A stretch of 64,000 nt of DNA from Liolophura sinensis (Eukaryota > Mollusca > Polyplacophora > Chitonida > Chitonidae), in contig NC_088295.1 in NCBI RefSeq assembly GCF_032854445.1, positions 31,676,470 through 31,740,469 of the forward strand. The letters run 5' to 3'. Shown here piece after piece: positions 1 to 11,186 of the stretch. The notes under the pieces were generated by a model. That model did not search any database. It was given only the letters and a program-made list of their open reading frames with translations, and was not told where the DNA came from. Numbering within the stretch: the stretch's first letter is position 1; each line of letters begins with the position of its first letter. The translations under genes and the position numbers were made by a program.

Positions 1-450
1 TATTATGATTTAAGCCTGGCTTAACTTTGAATACACTTTTGAACAACTGACCCTGGATATATCTTTGCATTAAGAGAATGGGTGGAATTGCTCACTTTAA
101 AACACAGCAGAGTTCGTCATTCAGAGCAGCTTTATATGTCAGATTGTACCTTCCTCTTATCTTATTACATTTGCTAGCCTGATAGCCACAGAGCTGTTCA
201 TTTCTGGTACATAATCTACCAATGATGGAGAAAGCCCTGACTGGTGAAATCGTCTTTTACCTCAGCATCAAGAATGAGTCTAAGCATCAAACATTGACCA
301 GTCTTGCCTCTCGTTTTTCAGATGGGCAAATCTTCTTGTCTTACATAGTTTTTCCAGTAAAGGTAATCAAAGTCCCTACCTTCAGTAGTCGAATACAATG
401 TTCAAGATCTGTGTTGATAAAAGCATACTGTTCTCTGTTTTCACCTTCAG

Positions 451-2738
451 GTATACAACCAAGTATGTCAGCCCCGCTCTATGTACATCAGAAATCCAGA
501 CTGTTCAGACGACAGATGTGAAATTAAGCAACCTCACTGTGAGTCCAAGCTGAAATTTGACTGACATGTATGCATGATGAGAGATGCTGTGAATATGTTG
601 AGTAGTTTAATAAACCGATGTGCTCAAAGTGCAGTAACTGTAGAATGGGAATATTTCATATGCATTGTGGTATAAAATATTTCATGTAAAATTTTCGTCT
701 GTGGTTAGTATATGCTCATGTTTACAGAAGGTTCTCATAGTATGGAGAATGGCCAAACAATCAGTACTTTTTACATTTGGTGCAGATCATACAGGGAAAG
801 CATGTTTCAAAACTAGTCTCTTCCTGCTTAAGCAGACAGCCATACATGCCGTATTGTAGTCGCATATACATGCATTCTGAAAGATAAATTTCCCTCCCAG
901 ATCAAAGCGAGAGCAGCGTCAAGGGAGGTAATAGCCACGTATGACTTGGAGGAGGTGAAGACAGAGATGGTTATCTCCCTTCCTGCTAATTATCCACTGG
1001 GAAACATAAGCGTGTCCTCAGAGAAGAGGGTGGGAGTGTCTGCCTCACAGTGGGAGAAGCTGCTTCTACAGCTCAACATATTCTTACAGCATCAGGTACA
1101 CAGCAACTGTAATACCATTATGTGCAACTTTTGACAAAAAAATAAACTCATTGTACAGTTTAATAGAGCAGTTCATATGTGGTAATTTTTCATAGGTCAT
1201 AGAATTGTGTAGCTCATTATGAGATACATGTGAAAGACTTTAAAAGCCACTTGAGGAAGTATTCATTTTGGTATTTCAGCATTGATATTATGACATTTGT
1301 CAGTTAGTATTTCAGCATTGATGTTATGCCATTTGTCACTTTCGTTCTCTTGTGTCTGAAACCAGTGGATATTGTGAGATATGTTCAGTTCTACTCATTA
1401 TATCTGACTGTGAAAATTGAACTGCTGGAACATGTGCCATATGTGTTGCTCTTGTGGTTGTGCGTAGAATGGCAGTATCGTGGACGGACTTCAGATGTGG
1501 AAGAGGAACATTGACAAAAGGTTTGAGGGCGTGGAGGAATGCACCATCTGTTACTCAGTGATACACGGCACCACATTACAGCTGCCCAGGCTACAATGTA
1601 GGACTTGCAAGAAAAAATTCCATTCTGCCTGCCTGGTGAGTAAATATGGATCATGGTCACTGCCTGTGTGTTTGTAAGACTGGTGAGTATATCTGTATAT
1701 AAACATCTGTCTGGTGAGTAAATGTATACCTTAGCATCTGTCAGGAGATTGAGAGTGTACCATAGTATACAACTTTCTCTCCCCTGTTCCTCTCACCATA
1801 ATGCTAGATACTGTCATATAAGTGAAATATTCTAGAGTAGGGCGTAAAACACCAATCAAATAAATAATAGTGTATAACTGGGAAGTTCAGTATGTGCACC
1901 ATAATATCTGCTCATCTGGTGAGTATTTGCACAATAACATGTGTCTGGTGAGTATATGTGTACAATAACATATGTCTGGTGATTGTATGTGTACAATAAA
2001 GTGTCTGGTGAGTATATGTGCCCATAACATGTGTCTGCTGAGTATATGTGCACAATAACATGTGTCTGGTGAGTATATGTGCACAGTAACATGTGTCTGG
2101 TGAGTATGTGTGTACAATAACATGTGTCTGGTTAGTATATGTGTATATTAGCATCTGGGGTGTATTTCCCCCTTGACACCTATCAGGTGAGTATACGTAT
2201 ACCATAGCATCTGTCAAAAGAGTACTAATATATGTGTATCCGAGTATACACCTGGGAAGTATAGTATGGGTACCATGATATCTGTCTGGAGAATATGTGT
2301 GTACCATAGAATATGTCTGAGGAATATATGTACCTTTACGGGATTATATGTGTACCTTTATGGGATTATATGTGTACCTTTACGGGATTATATGTGTACC
2401 TTCGCAGCTGCCTGTACAAAATATCTATCTATGAGATTAGTAAACATGTGCGTGTAGCATGAAGGACTGCTTGTAATGTATTTTGTTGGTCTTTTTCTGC
2501 TATACTTGTTTATGTACATATACAGTGCTATATCAGTCTTACTGTGCACTAGTGTGGTCTCAGATATCTGCATTGAGCTGCTGCTTTTCATCCTACATTA
2601 TTTTGTACTTGCATGTATATGTACTTTGTACTTAGCAAGATCTAACATTGTTGTTTTTTTTTCTTCTTTCAATTTCAGTACAAATGGTTTAACACAAGTC
2701 ACAATTCCACGTGCCCACTGTGTCGGAACCTCTTCTAA
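451..2738 (+). CDS. LTN1: Listerin E3 ubiquitin ligase, C-terminal exons (partial)
   Basis: Last four exons of listerin, the RING E3 ligase that ubiquitinates stalled nascent chains on 60S ribosomes in ribosome-associated quality control. Exons by splice sites and frame: 451-538, 901-1095, 1468-1635, 2679-2738 (TAA 2736-2738), about 169 residues. The first encodes [11 protein letters not shown]-like sequence; the second the RWD-type part ([37 protein letters not shown]); the third [18 protein letters not shown] and [13 protein letters not shown]; the last [19 protein letters not shown] and stop. Order and wording match animal listerin, including the terminal variant RING with CxxC, CxxC, HxxC and CxxC ligands all present. 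Junction phases agree (first exon enters with 2 bases carried over, the rest phase 0). I see no earlier exon between 1 and 450, so the rest of the gene lies to the left. No breaks seen. Confidence 0.95.
1680..2200 (+). repeat. Donor-containing minisatellite in the last LTN1 intron, about 31-bp unit
   Basis: Degenerate tandem units of about 28-32 bp of the form TCTGGTGAGTATATGTG + CACAATAACATGTG. The block is interrupted by a SINE-1 fragment at 1775-1869. Each unit carries CTGGTGAGTA, the same ten bases that form the real splice donor of the preceding exon (1633-1642). Exact copies are at 1680, 1711, 1916, 1945, 2005, 2066 and 2097, with variants between. Open frames on the minus strand (1856-2307) are by-products of the repeat. 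Confidence 0.85.
1775..1869 (+). mobile_element. SINE-1 3' fragment
   Basis: Matches the 3' half of the common SINE here: TCTCACCATAATGCT, then ATAAGTGAAATATTCT, then GCGTAAAACACCAATC and an AAATAA tail. It splits the intronic minisatellite of LTN1, so it landed after the array existed or was carried with it. No tRNA head. Confidence 0.8.
2325..2405 (+). repeat. Short tandem repeat, about 22-bp unit
   Basis: Three to four copies of ACCTTTACGGGATTATATGTGT inside the last LTN1 intron, just after the donor-like array. Confidence 0.7.
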
Positions 2739-3315
2739 AAGCACCGGGAATATTGGCCATTTCTGTAATCGTGAGAGGGAATTGCGTGGAAGATTGTCTC
2801 TGGCTTGTTTCTGTATACAAGCAGTTTTGAGAATATTAATCATGGTGGTAGTCCATTCTTGAGAGTGATACACTCTCTAACTGAAAGAAAAAAAATCAGT
2901 ACAGCAGCTTGTTTAATCTTAGGAGGTTAAAAAAGATGAACCAGAAGGTAATTTGTGTTTGCAGATTTGTGTATTGTAAGATGTAATGTTCATATTTAAT
3001 GTTGTTTGACAATAATAGACAACTGTTCCAAATTTGTACAGACAGAGGCTTAAGATGATGTTTTGTATGTGCATTTTAATATATGCTGTATATAATGACA
3101 TGGTCAGTGACATAGCTTATGTTAAGGGTTTTGTTGTACTATCTGTGGTGGGCAAATGAAAGGAAAACAAGTACATGTATATTTCAGTTTCATATAAAAG
3201 TGCTTTATATTTTACCAATACATGATTTCAGGGACAACTTTAAGCACCTACTCTCTTTGATTCATTTTTTTGTGTTGCCTGACAAAATCTGAATAAAAGG
3301 ATGTTGTTGTTTATA
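2739..3315 (+). other. LTN1: LTN1 3' UTR with poly(A) signal
   Basis: AT-rich sequence after the LTN1 stop with no further coding similarity. A canonical AATAAA lies at 3292-3297, preceded by a T-rich stretch and followed by GT-rich sequence (TGTTGTTG), as expected for cleavage and polyadenylation. This would give a 3' UTR of roughly 570 nt. The end is inferred from the signal only. Confidence 0.6.
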
Positions 3316-3450
3316 CATACACTGTAGTTTATGACCGTCTGTCTAATTTGCTAATTTGCTGATATGATTTGCCTACTGTGGCGTGCCAGTATGTATGTTA
3401 CATGACAGAAAATTTGTCAGTACATTGAAATAGTGAGTAGTGCATGTATA

Positions 3451-3541
3451 TACCCTTCCCCCATCATACTGCCGGCCACTGTCGTATAAGTGAAATATAC
3501 TGGAGTACAGCGTAAAACACTACGCAATAGATAAATAAATA
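3451..3541 (+). mobile_element. SINE-1 3' fragment
   Basis: CCCATCATACTGCCGGCC, GTATAAGTGAAATATACTGG and AGCGTAAAACACTACGC followed by ATAAATAAATA: a diverged 3' end of SINE-1 just beyond LTN1. Confidence 0.75.
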
Positions 3542-6180
3542 TTTCAGAGAAAACTGAAGACTTGATAGTGTCCAATATGCAGTGTATAGTGTAAATGTAT
3601 ATGTCAGGATACAGCGTTTGCATGTATGTAAATATGGTAGAAATATAAGATATAGTGTATTGGGTTTGTTTGGCATGTATACCATATGTTAGCAAGGTAA
3701 CACAGGTTTGTATCAAATTTATGGACGATGAGTATAATAAGACCGATAAAGTCATGTCTCTGACAGATATGTGTACTTTTTGGTTTTTAGTTGGAAAACT
3801 GCTACAATAATTTGAAAAAAAAATGTTATCCTGTGATTTAATTGGAGGCCAGGAGTCCTGTCAGTAAAGGCCATGTTGAACAGCATCCATATTCCGTGCC
3901 CGGTGAGGCAATATTAGGGTTAGAATTAGGAGTCAAGACTATATCAGTACCCCACGTGACAGTGGTTGTCCAGTGAAAAGCGGAGTATTTTGTCTGATGT
4001 AGGATAATGTTGAATACTAGAAAATGTATCTGTTGTCAAAATGTCAAATAACAAGGCATCGTCACTTTAGTGACTTGTTCACATCTACATGGAGCGACTG
4101 GATAGTTGAAAACAAATGACTGACAAGGTAACTCGATGACAGAAATACACTATCCAGTGTATTTCTGTCATCCAGTTACCTTGGAGTTGATTCCATGGAG
4201 GTAGAATAGAAGAAGGCACAACGATGAGGCTTCAAAATGTTCAATGTACGTGGGCTTCAGAGTGTTCAATGGACGTTACCGACACTATGAGGTCCGCTCT
4301 CTGTTGTGACAGAAGATTAGAGCTGTCTGGCTTGGTCAGGCCAAGGCGCAAGCGCTCTCGCGAGGCTGTTGTAGGCGAGCAGCCAGGACACGTATTTTGA
4401 TAAAAGACTTAAGTCAAGCTCGCGACATTTGCCTTACACAACGCCTGTAAGTTTGTGTACTTCTGTTTGGTTTTTTTGAGTTGAAATTAAAATAAATAAA
4501 TGTTTTGAACATTGACGCCTTTGTATATTGGTGTGAAGAAGCACCCCACCAAGGGCTGGCTGATGTCGATCTTGGAATCACACGAACAAAGCGGAAAATA
4601 CACGTACATGTGTAATATTTAAGTTTCTGTGAAAGTCATGTGAGTTGTTGATGGTTGTTTAGTTCGTGTCCTTTATGTCCTCTATGCTTTAAGAAACAAA
4701 ATCTCCAGGAATTATAGGGTCTGTATGGTTACAAATGTTGATCTACAGGTACTGACTTTAATGAATTTATCAGCAAATTGTATAAGATTAGGTAAATCTT
4801 GCAATTTACATGTTACAGGTCGATGGATTCCTACCGGTTTATCTAGTTCGGTTTGAAACAAACTCAAGGTACTGGTCATTGTTTTATTTAGTGTGATCCA
4901 TTACGAAGTTTTGTATTCAAAACTGAGATAAATGGACGTCGATCGCAGCTGGAAGTTGGATGGACACCGATAACATCATAGCGAATGTCAAGAGGGAAGA
5001 AATTCAGTAAATCACGCTGATATTTTGCCTTGTTGCCTTGATTTTTCCCCATAGCATCCCTTTAATCGCAAATACGACAGTATGCGGCCAGCTTTTCTGC
5101 GTGATTATCCATTCTCGAGGGTCTCGATCAGCCATGCTCTTCCTAAATAAAATTGAGACAATGCTTCGCGTTTTTCATTTGTATTTATTTAAGAAGGCCA
5201 TAGTGCCATATGTCCAAATGGAAATGAAAGCAAATAAGTTACTGTTGTATGTAAATCTGTGGGAAATTAGGTTCTCTTGGAGAGGTTAAACTCTTGAGTC
5301 TCCTTGAGGTAATCATTAACGTTTTTATTAAGAAGCGGGGTAAGTCCGGACTATTAGTATGTCTATTAGATAAATATTTATTAAAGTCACCCTTCCGCCT
5401 CACCCATGCCGCTGCAGAGCAACAGGCCTGAAAGCCTACATGTACCACTCTACCCAAGCATGCAACAATTGCGATTCCTCTATTATCACCAGGTACAAGT
5501 AAGTTTAAACCTCGGAAATAACAAGTGTCCAGTTTTTTAAAGACGCCAAGGGGAGTTTCCTTAAAGCAAATTTTTGTGACTTTTGTTAGACTGCGTTCTT
5601 ACTATATAAGAACGATATTACACAATGTGTAGACCTTTAAGCTTAATTGCTCCATGTGTGTTCACTCCAGGTAACCCCGCGCTCTTGTGCGCATGCGCTG
5701 AGTGGAAAATATTGCATATGTCGCTTTTGCATTATTTCCAAAAACTCGGAATTTGCGCTTCCGACTCCCAGATAACGTGGTATGTATACACTTTTCGTTT
5801 TGCTGTTTTTGTTGACGTAATTTTTTTTCTTCTGAAGGCTGGAGTAAATCAGTGCTCTGTCAAAGACAAGCAATACTGTTTTTTTTTTCAGTTTTTCTAA
5901 TGTTAATTTTTGGGCCTTTTTTGGATTTTTTAACACTGATTTTCTCTGAAAACATGCTTCCGACCTCCAATTCACTTCAGCAATCAATATCTTGTTATGT
6001 TATCTACGTTCACACGGAATTTTGTTTTTTCTCAACTGATCGGAAAGTATTTCAGATTACGAAAAATCGTTTTACAGCACGGTCTTTTTCAGATCACTGT
6101 AACAACTTAACCAAGTCTGGTACAGCTGTCAATTTACACATTTGATTCACACATGACAGTTTAATTTTAGTTATAAGTGC
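3542..6180. other. Intergenic region without recognisable gene
   Basis: Apart from the hairpin at 4124-4183 I see no gene. Around 4260-4440 CpG is locally enriched and a GTAAGT-like donor follows at about 4450, so a 5' untranslated exon of an unseen gene cannot be excluded. Open frames of 70-115 codons (5038-6145) have no family resemblance and overlap each other on both strands. Confidence 0.5.
4124..4183. repeat. Near-perfect 28-bp hairpin with 4-nt loop
   Basis: Arms 4124-4151 and 4156-4183 are reverse complements at 27 of 28 positions, separated by ATCC. The left arm begins CAAGGTAACT and ends AATACACT; the right begins AGTGTATTTC and ends AGTTACCTTG. Function unknown; it could be a small foldback element or a structured RNA. 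The loop is too short for a typical animal microRNA precursor. Confidence 0.85.
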
Positions 6181-6182
6181 TA

Positions 6183-6255
6183 AGTACACATTTACACACT
6201 CAGTACACATTTACACACTTAGTACACATTCACACACTTAGTACACATTAACTAT
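6183..6255. repeat. 19-bp tandem repeat, four copies
   Basis: AGTACACATTTACACACTT repeated at 6183, 6202, 6221 and 6240 with small changes. Confidence 0.8.
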
Positions 6256-6389
6256 TCCAGTAAATAATGTTCACTTTCAACAGTGTATTAAAAGAAAATG
6301 TATTTCCAAATGAAGTTGTTTGAAGAGTTCTCTCCTTATACAGAGGACCGTAGCCGAAGGTTTACTCAACTCCTGTAGGTTTAGTCTGT

Positions 6390-6800
6390 CGTGGAGAGAG
6401 TATACGGGGAGTTCGGGTTGAGTTGTATGCACTGTTCTGGAGAAAGTATACAAGCAGGTGAGTTAGTACGATCTGTCGTGGACAAAATAGGCCTATACAC
6501 GAAGTGGGTTTGTATGGTCTGCCGTGAAAAGAGTATACAAGGAGGAGGTTTATTTAGTACGATCTGTCGTGGAGAGAATATACAAGGAGGTGGGTTTGTA
6601 CGGGCTGTCGTGGAGAGAGTATACAAGGAGGTGGGTTTGTACGGGCTGTCGTGGAGAGAATATACAAGGAGGTGGGTTTGTACGGGCTGCCGTGGAGAGA
6701 ATATACAAGGAGGTGGGTTTGTACGGGCTGTCGTGGAGAGAATATACAAGGAGGTGGGTTTGTACGGGCTGTCGTGGAGAGAGTATACAAGGAGGTTCGC
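6390..6800. repeat. 41-bp minisatellite
   Basis: About ten units containing CGTGGAGAGAATATACAAGG and AGGTGGGTTTGTACGGGCTG. Spacing between equivalent bases is 41 bp (for example 6601 to 6642). Units become more diverged to the left. The unit lacks stops, and 41 is not a multiple of 3, so several overlapping frames stay open on both strands (up to 176 codons); I treat these as by-products, not genes. Confidence 0.9.
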
Positions 6801-6877
6801 TTTGCAAAACTGTTCGAAAGATGATTCTGTTCCATCAAGCTACGGATTCTTTGATGTTCAATTGGGCAGGACCAGCC

Positions 6878-7095
6878 CCCGGATGGCTCAGTTGGTAGAA
6901 TGTCCGCTTCGGGGGCGGTAGATTCAGAGTCAAACCTGGGTCGGGTCACACCAAACACCTTAAAAGAGAAAGTTGTAGCTTCCTCGCTTGTCGTTCAGCA
7001 TTAAGAGGATAATACAGCGACTGCTTGACCCGTGTCAGGTGGCGCAACTTACTTGCCTCGGTAAGTCGTCTGAGTGAAGCAACACTAGATAAACT
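6878..7095 (+). mobile_element. tRNA-derived SINE (family 2)
   Basis: Starts GCCCCCGGATGGCTCAGTTG with a pol III A box (TGGCTCAGTTGGTAGA); the degraded B box region is AGAGTCAAACCTGGG. Then the family body TCGGGTCACACC ... AGTTGTAGCTTCCTC ... GACCCGTGTCAG ... CTTGCCTCGGTAAGTC. The reverse complement of 43560-43822 has the same order of blocks, which defines the family. Not a functional tRNA: the cloverleaf is not maintained and the body is far longer. Confidence 0.85.
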
Positions 7096-7099
7096 TACT

Positions 7100-7950
7100 C
7101 AATTGTGCAGACATTTAGGCATAGTAATTCCTTCCATTTAGTGATATTTGAGTGATATTAAATAATATGACTGCCATTTCAAACAAATCCTTATTTATTT
7201 GAGAACAACTTTTGCTATAATCAAAATACCTGCATGCAAATATTTATACAGCATTATACAAATTACATTTTTGAATTTGATTATCTTTGAAACTTTGTTG
7301 TTAAAACATTAGTCTTGTTCACAAGATTTGTCAAAGGTTTTGAATACTCATTGGAATTAAAAAATATCTAATCAAACTTTACTGCTCAGTCATTATTTCA
7401 ACATTTTCTCAACATTGTTCTTTCAAATAGTCATGAAAATCATTATATTGAATAGCTTTCCTTTAATAACATTCCAGTCTTTCTCTTAAAATCAATAAGA
7501 TTGTCTCTGTACAACAATCAAAAAATATTATCTGCAAAGTCATTATTTTAAAAAACAAATCTTCCGGGTTCCCAAATACATGTATGTTACTGTTTCAGAA
7601 AGGTTCACTCTAAAATAAATATAAGTAATAGCCCTTCTCCGGAATAATGAATACAGAGAGTCCCCGAACTCACTAAAATAGTCTCTGTCCAAAAATCTAT
7701 AAAATAGTCTTTCTTCAAATCGTTATTTCAAATCGAAAATTATTGTTTCAAAAAAATCAGTATTTGAATAATCTTCCTCCAGTAAGATTGATTCAGATTG
7801 TTTATCTCCAAAATAAAGATTTTAACTCTTATATTTTGATTTATATTTTATTAGTCTCCCCAAAATCATTTCGACTGGACTTCCACAAAAAGTCCCTTTT
7901 CAGACAGTCACTAATATGGGTTCAGATATCACTATTCAGAAATAACTGTG
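7100..7950. other. AT-rich region, degenerate repetitive sequence
   Basis: No gene seen. Motifs such as AGTCATTATTT and AAAATCATT recur irregularly, suggesting an old decayed tandem array leading into the clear 38-bp array. Period not established. Confidence 0.4.
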
Positions 7951-8935
7951 AGGGGCTCAGATATCACAATATTCACACTTCACTGCAGTTAGGGGTGCAG
8001 ACATCACTATTCACATATCACCACAGTTAGAGTTCAGACATCACTATTCACACGTCACTGAAGTTAGGGGTTCAGACATCACTATTCACACGTCACTGCA
8101 GTTAGAGGTTCAGAGATCCCCATTCACACATCACCGCAGTTAGGGGTTCAGACATCACTATTCACACATCACTGCAGTTAGTGTTTAGACGTCACTATTT
8201 ACACATCACTGCAGTTAGGGGTGCAGACATCACTATTCACATATCACTGCAGTTAGCGGGTCAGACATCACTGTGCACACATCACTGCAGTTAGTGTTCA
8301 AACATCACTATTTACACAACATTGCAGTTAGGGGTTCAGACATCACTATTCACACATCAGTGCAGTTAGGGTTCAGACATCACTATTTACACATCACTGC
8401 AGTTAGTGTTCAAACATCACTATTTACACATCACTGCAGTTAGGGGTTCAGACATCACTATTTACACATCACTGCAGTTAGGGGTTCAGACATCACTATT
8501 CACACATCATTGCAGTTAGGGTTCAGACATCACTATTTACACATCACTGCAGTTAGGGGTGCAGACATCACTATTCACACATCATTGCAGTTAGGGTTCA
8601 GACATCACTATTTACACATCACTGCAGTTAGAGGTTCAGACATCACTATTCACACATCATTGCAGTTAGGGTTCAGACATCACTATTTACACATCACTGC
8701 AGTTAGGGGTGCAGACATCACTATTCACATATCACTGCTGTTAGGGGTTCAGACATCGCTATGCACACATCACTGCAGTTAGTGTTCAAACATCACTATT
8801 TACACAACATTGCAGGTAGGGGTTCAGACATCACTATTCAGACATCGCTATTAGTGAATTAGAAATAATCCAGAGATCACTATTCACACATCACTGCTGT
8901 TAGGGGTTCAAACATTACTGTTCAGACATCACCAA
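7950..8935. repeat. 38-bp minisatellite
   Basis: About 24 units of 37-38 bp: GGGGTTCAGACATCACTATT followed by CACACATCACTGCAGTTA. Variants include TTCAAACATC and ATTTACAC. An open frame at 8510-8782 merely reads the repeat. The core GGTTCAGACATC is also part of the neighbouring 129-bp unit. Confidence 0.9.
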
Positions 8936-8949
8936 TGGTGGTTCAGACA

Positions 8950-10450
8950 ACCCTTTTCCCAGTATGCTGGCCTCACACAGCTATAGGGTAGTCAGCGCTG
9001 AGAACAGTTCCCTCAAGCTGGCCAACCACTGTCACTTTTAGGGTAATGATGTTGTCCTTCATACAGTAGTGGTTCAGACATCCCTTTCTCACACTGGCCT
9101 CACACAGCTCTAGGGCTGTCAGTGCGGAGAACAGTTCTGCCACATGCTGGCCAACCACTGTCACTTTTAAAGTAATGATGTTGTCCTTCATACAGTAGTG
9201 GTTCAGACATCCCTTTCTCACACTGGCCTCACACAGCTCTAGGGCTGTCAGTGCGGAGAACAGTTCTGCCACATGCTGGCCAACCACTGTCGCTTTTAGA
9301 GTAATGATGTTGTCCTTCATACAGTAGTGGTTCAGACATCCCTTTCTCACACTGGCCTCACACAGCTCTAGGGCTGTCAGTGCGGAGAACAGTTCTGCCA
9401 CATGCTGGCCAACCACTGTCACTTTTAAAGTAATGATGTTGTCCTTCATACAGTAGTGGTTCAGGCATCCCTTTCTCACACTGGCCTCACACAGCTCTAG
9501 GGCTGTCAGTGCGGAGAACAGTTCTGCCTCATGCTGGCCAACCACTGTCACTTTTAGGGTAATGACGTTGTCCTTCATACAGTAATGGCCCATGTATCTC
9601 TTTTCTCACACTGCCTTCACACAGCTCTAGGACCTTCAGCGCTGAGAACAGTTCTGCCTTTCTGGCACAACCAGTGTCACTTTTAGAGTAATGATGTTGT
9701 GCTTCATACTGTAGTGGTTCAGACATCCCTTTCTCACACTGGCCTCACACAGCTCTAGGGCTGTCAGCGCTGAGAACAGTTCTGCCTTTCTGGCACAACC
9801 ACTGTCACTTTTAGAGTAATGATGTTGTCCTTCATACAGTAGTGGCTCAGACATTTCCGTTCTCACACTGGCCTCACACAGCTCTAGGGCTGTCAGTGCG
9901 GAGAACAGTTCTGCCTCATGCTGGCCAACCACTGTCACTTTTAGAGTAATGATGTTGTCCTTCATACAGTAGTGGTTCAGACATCTCTTTCTCACACTGG
10001 CCTCACACAGCTCTAGGGCTGTCAGTGCGGAGAACAGTTCTGCCACATGCTGGCCAACCACTGTCACTTTTAGAGTAATGATGTTGTCCTTCATACAGTA
10101 GTGGTTCAGACATCCCTTTCTCACACTGGCCTCACACAGCTCTAGGGCTGTCAGTGCGGAGAACAGTTCTGCCACATGCTGGCCAACCACTGTCACTTTT
10201 AGAGTAATGATGTTGTCCTTCATACAGTAGTGGTTCAGACATCCCTTTCTCACACTGGCCTCACACAGCTCTAGGGCTGTCAGCGCTGAGAACAGTTCTG
10301 CCTTTCTGGCACAACCACTGTCACTTTTAGAGTAATGATGTTGTCCTTCATACAGTAGTGGTTCAGACATCCCTTTCTCACACTGGCCTCACACAGCTCT
10401 AGGACTGTCAGTGCGGAGAACAGTTCTGCCTTGCTGGCACAACCACTGTC
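8950..10450 (-). repeat. 129-bp tandem array, open on the minus strand
   Basis: About 11.5 units of 129 bp (equivalent bases at 9121 and 9250). Since 129 = 3 x 43, one minus-strand frame reads through as a 43-residue repeat containing AELFSALTALELCEASVRKG, NHYCMKDNIITLKVTVVGQ. Open frames run 10370-9636 (244 codons) and 9593-8973 (206 codons). A second unit type has one base fewer at TCTGGCACAACC and, in one unit (about 9785-9860), one base more at ACATTTCCG. There the two changes cancel, so the central 26 or so residues are read in another frame (SEPLLYEGQHHYSKSDSGC) before returning. Some common variants are silent in the main frame (TCAGCG versus TCCGCA). No start context, splice signal or known domain, so I call it a repeat rather than a gene. 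Confidence 0.85.
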
Positions 10451-11186
10451 ACTTCCTTGTTTATGGTATCGTCATTTTGAAGTTAGACACGTAAAGTACT
10501 TGAAGGTTCGGCTGTCCGGCCTTGACATCACTTTTTTGAACTTCTTTGTCATATCACCGTTCTCACATTACTGCCAGTTCGTGCCTTTCATGGGTTACAT
10601 TTCGTCAATGTTCTTCAAATCCCACATGTGGATGATCTCAAAGTCTTCAGTGCTAATGTTTTTTCCAGACACCATCGTTACCTAATTATTGCTTTTTTTA
10701 TTTTTCAGTTGTCACAGTCTGTTAATAATTCAACTTTTAGACACCACTTTTAATTGATGTCACTAAAATGATGTTGCAGTTAGCGGTGCAATGTGGAGGG
10801 TTTGTTAGAGGCAGAGGTAAGGGAGAGTAGGGGTGATTGGGTAATTCTTTAAGTTTCAAGAATCGCTTAAGTTCAAAGGTCGAATATTCAAAACGCTACA
10901 TACATGTAGATGTATCTTTGGTGTTTAAAATAAATGCATACATTTTAGAAGGAATCCTTAGTCACAGTTAGATCGCAGTTCACTTTTTGAAAGCGTTCAG
11001 TTTAAAGGGATAAGGTATCACAGGTCACCATTACTGGACGATGTCATTTTGAAGCCGAATACTTGAATATTGTATTCAAAGTTTTAGTCACTATTCAAAT
11101 GAAAATATGTAAGTATAAACTTATAAGATTATTACGTTATACTGAAGATCTGAGTTAAGATTTAAGTTCTGCCTCTCTACCCCTGC
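10451..11186. other. Spacer between the array and the kinase gene
   Basis: No gene recognised. AT-rich; would hold the 3' UTR of the minus-strand kinase. TTTATT (AATAAA on the minus strand) occurs near 10697 and is a candidate poly(A) signal, about 490 nt past the kinase stop. Confidence 0.4.

Noticed and set aside
222-521. 99-codon open frame on + strand
   Set aside because: Overlaps the LTN1 exon at 451-538 in a different frame; the exon frame gives clear listerin sequence.
1391-1660. 89-codon minus-strand frame over the LTN1 RING exon
   Set aside because: Shadow of the coding exon on the opposite strand.
1856-2307. Three overlapping minus-strand frames rich in His/Tyr/Thr
   Set aside because: Products of the 31-bp minisatellite.
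6381-6958. Long frames on both strands up to 176 codons
   Set aside because: Produced by a 41-bp repeat without stops; no domain or start context.
6878-6960. tRNA gene
   Set aside because: A and B boxes are present but the cloverleaf is not kept and a long SINE body follows; same for 14960-15030 and the SINE-1 heads.
7950-8935. Regular direct repeats resembling a CRISPR array
   Set aside because: Units are head-to-tail without unique spacers, and the genome is clearly animal.
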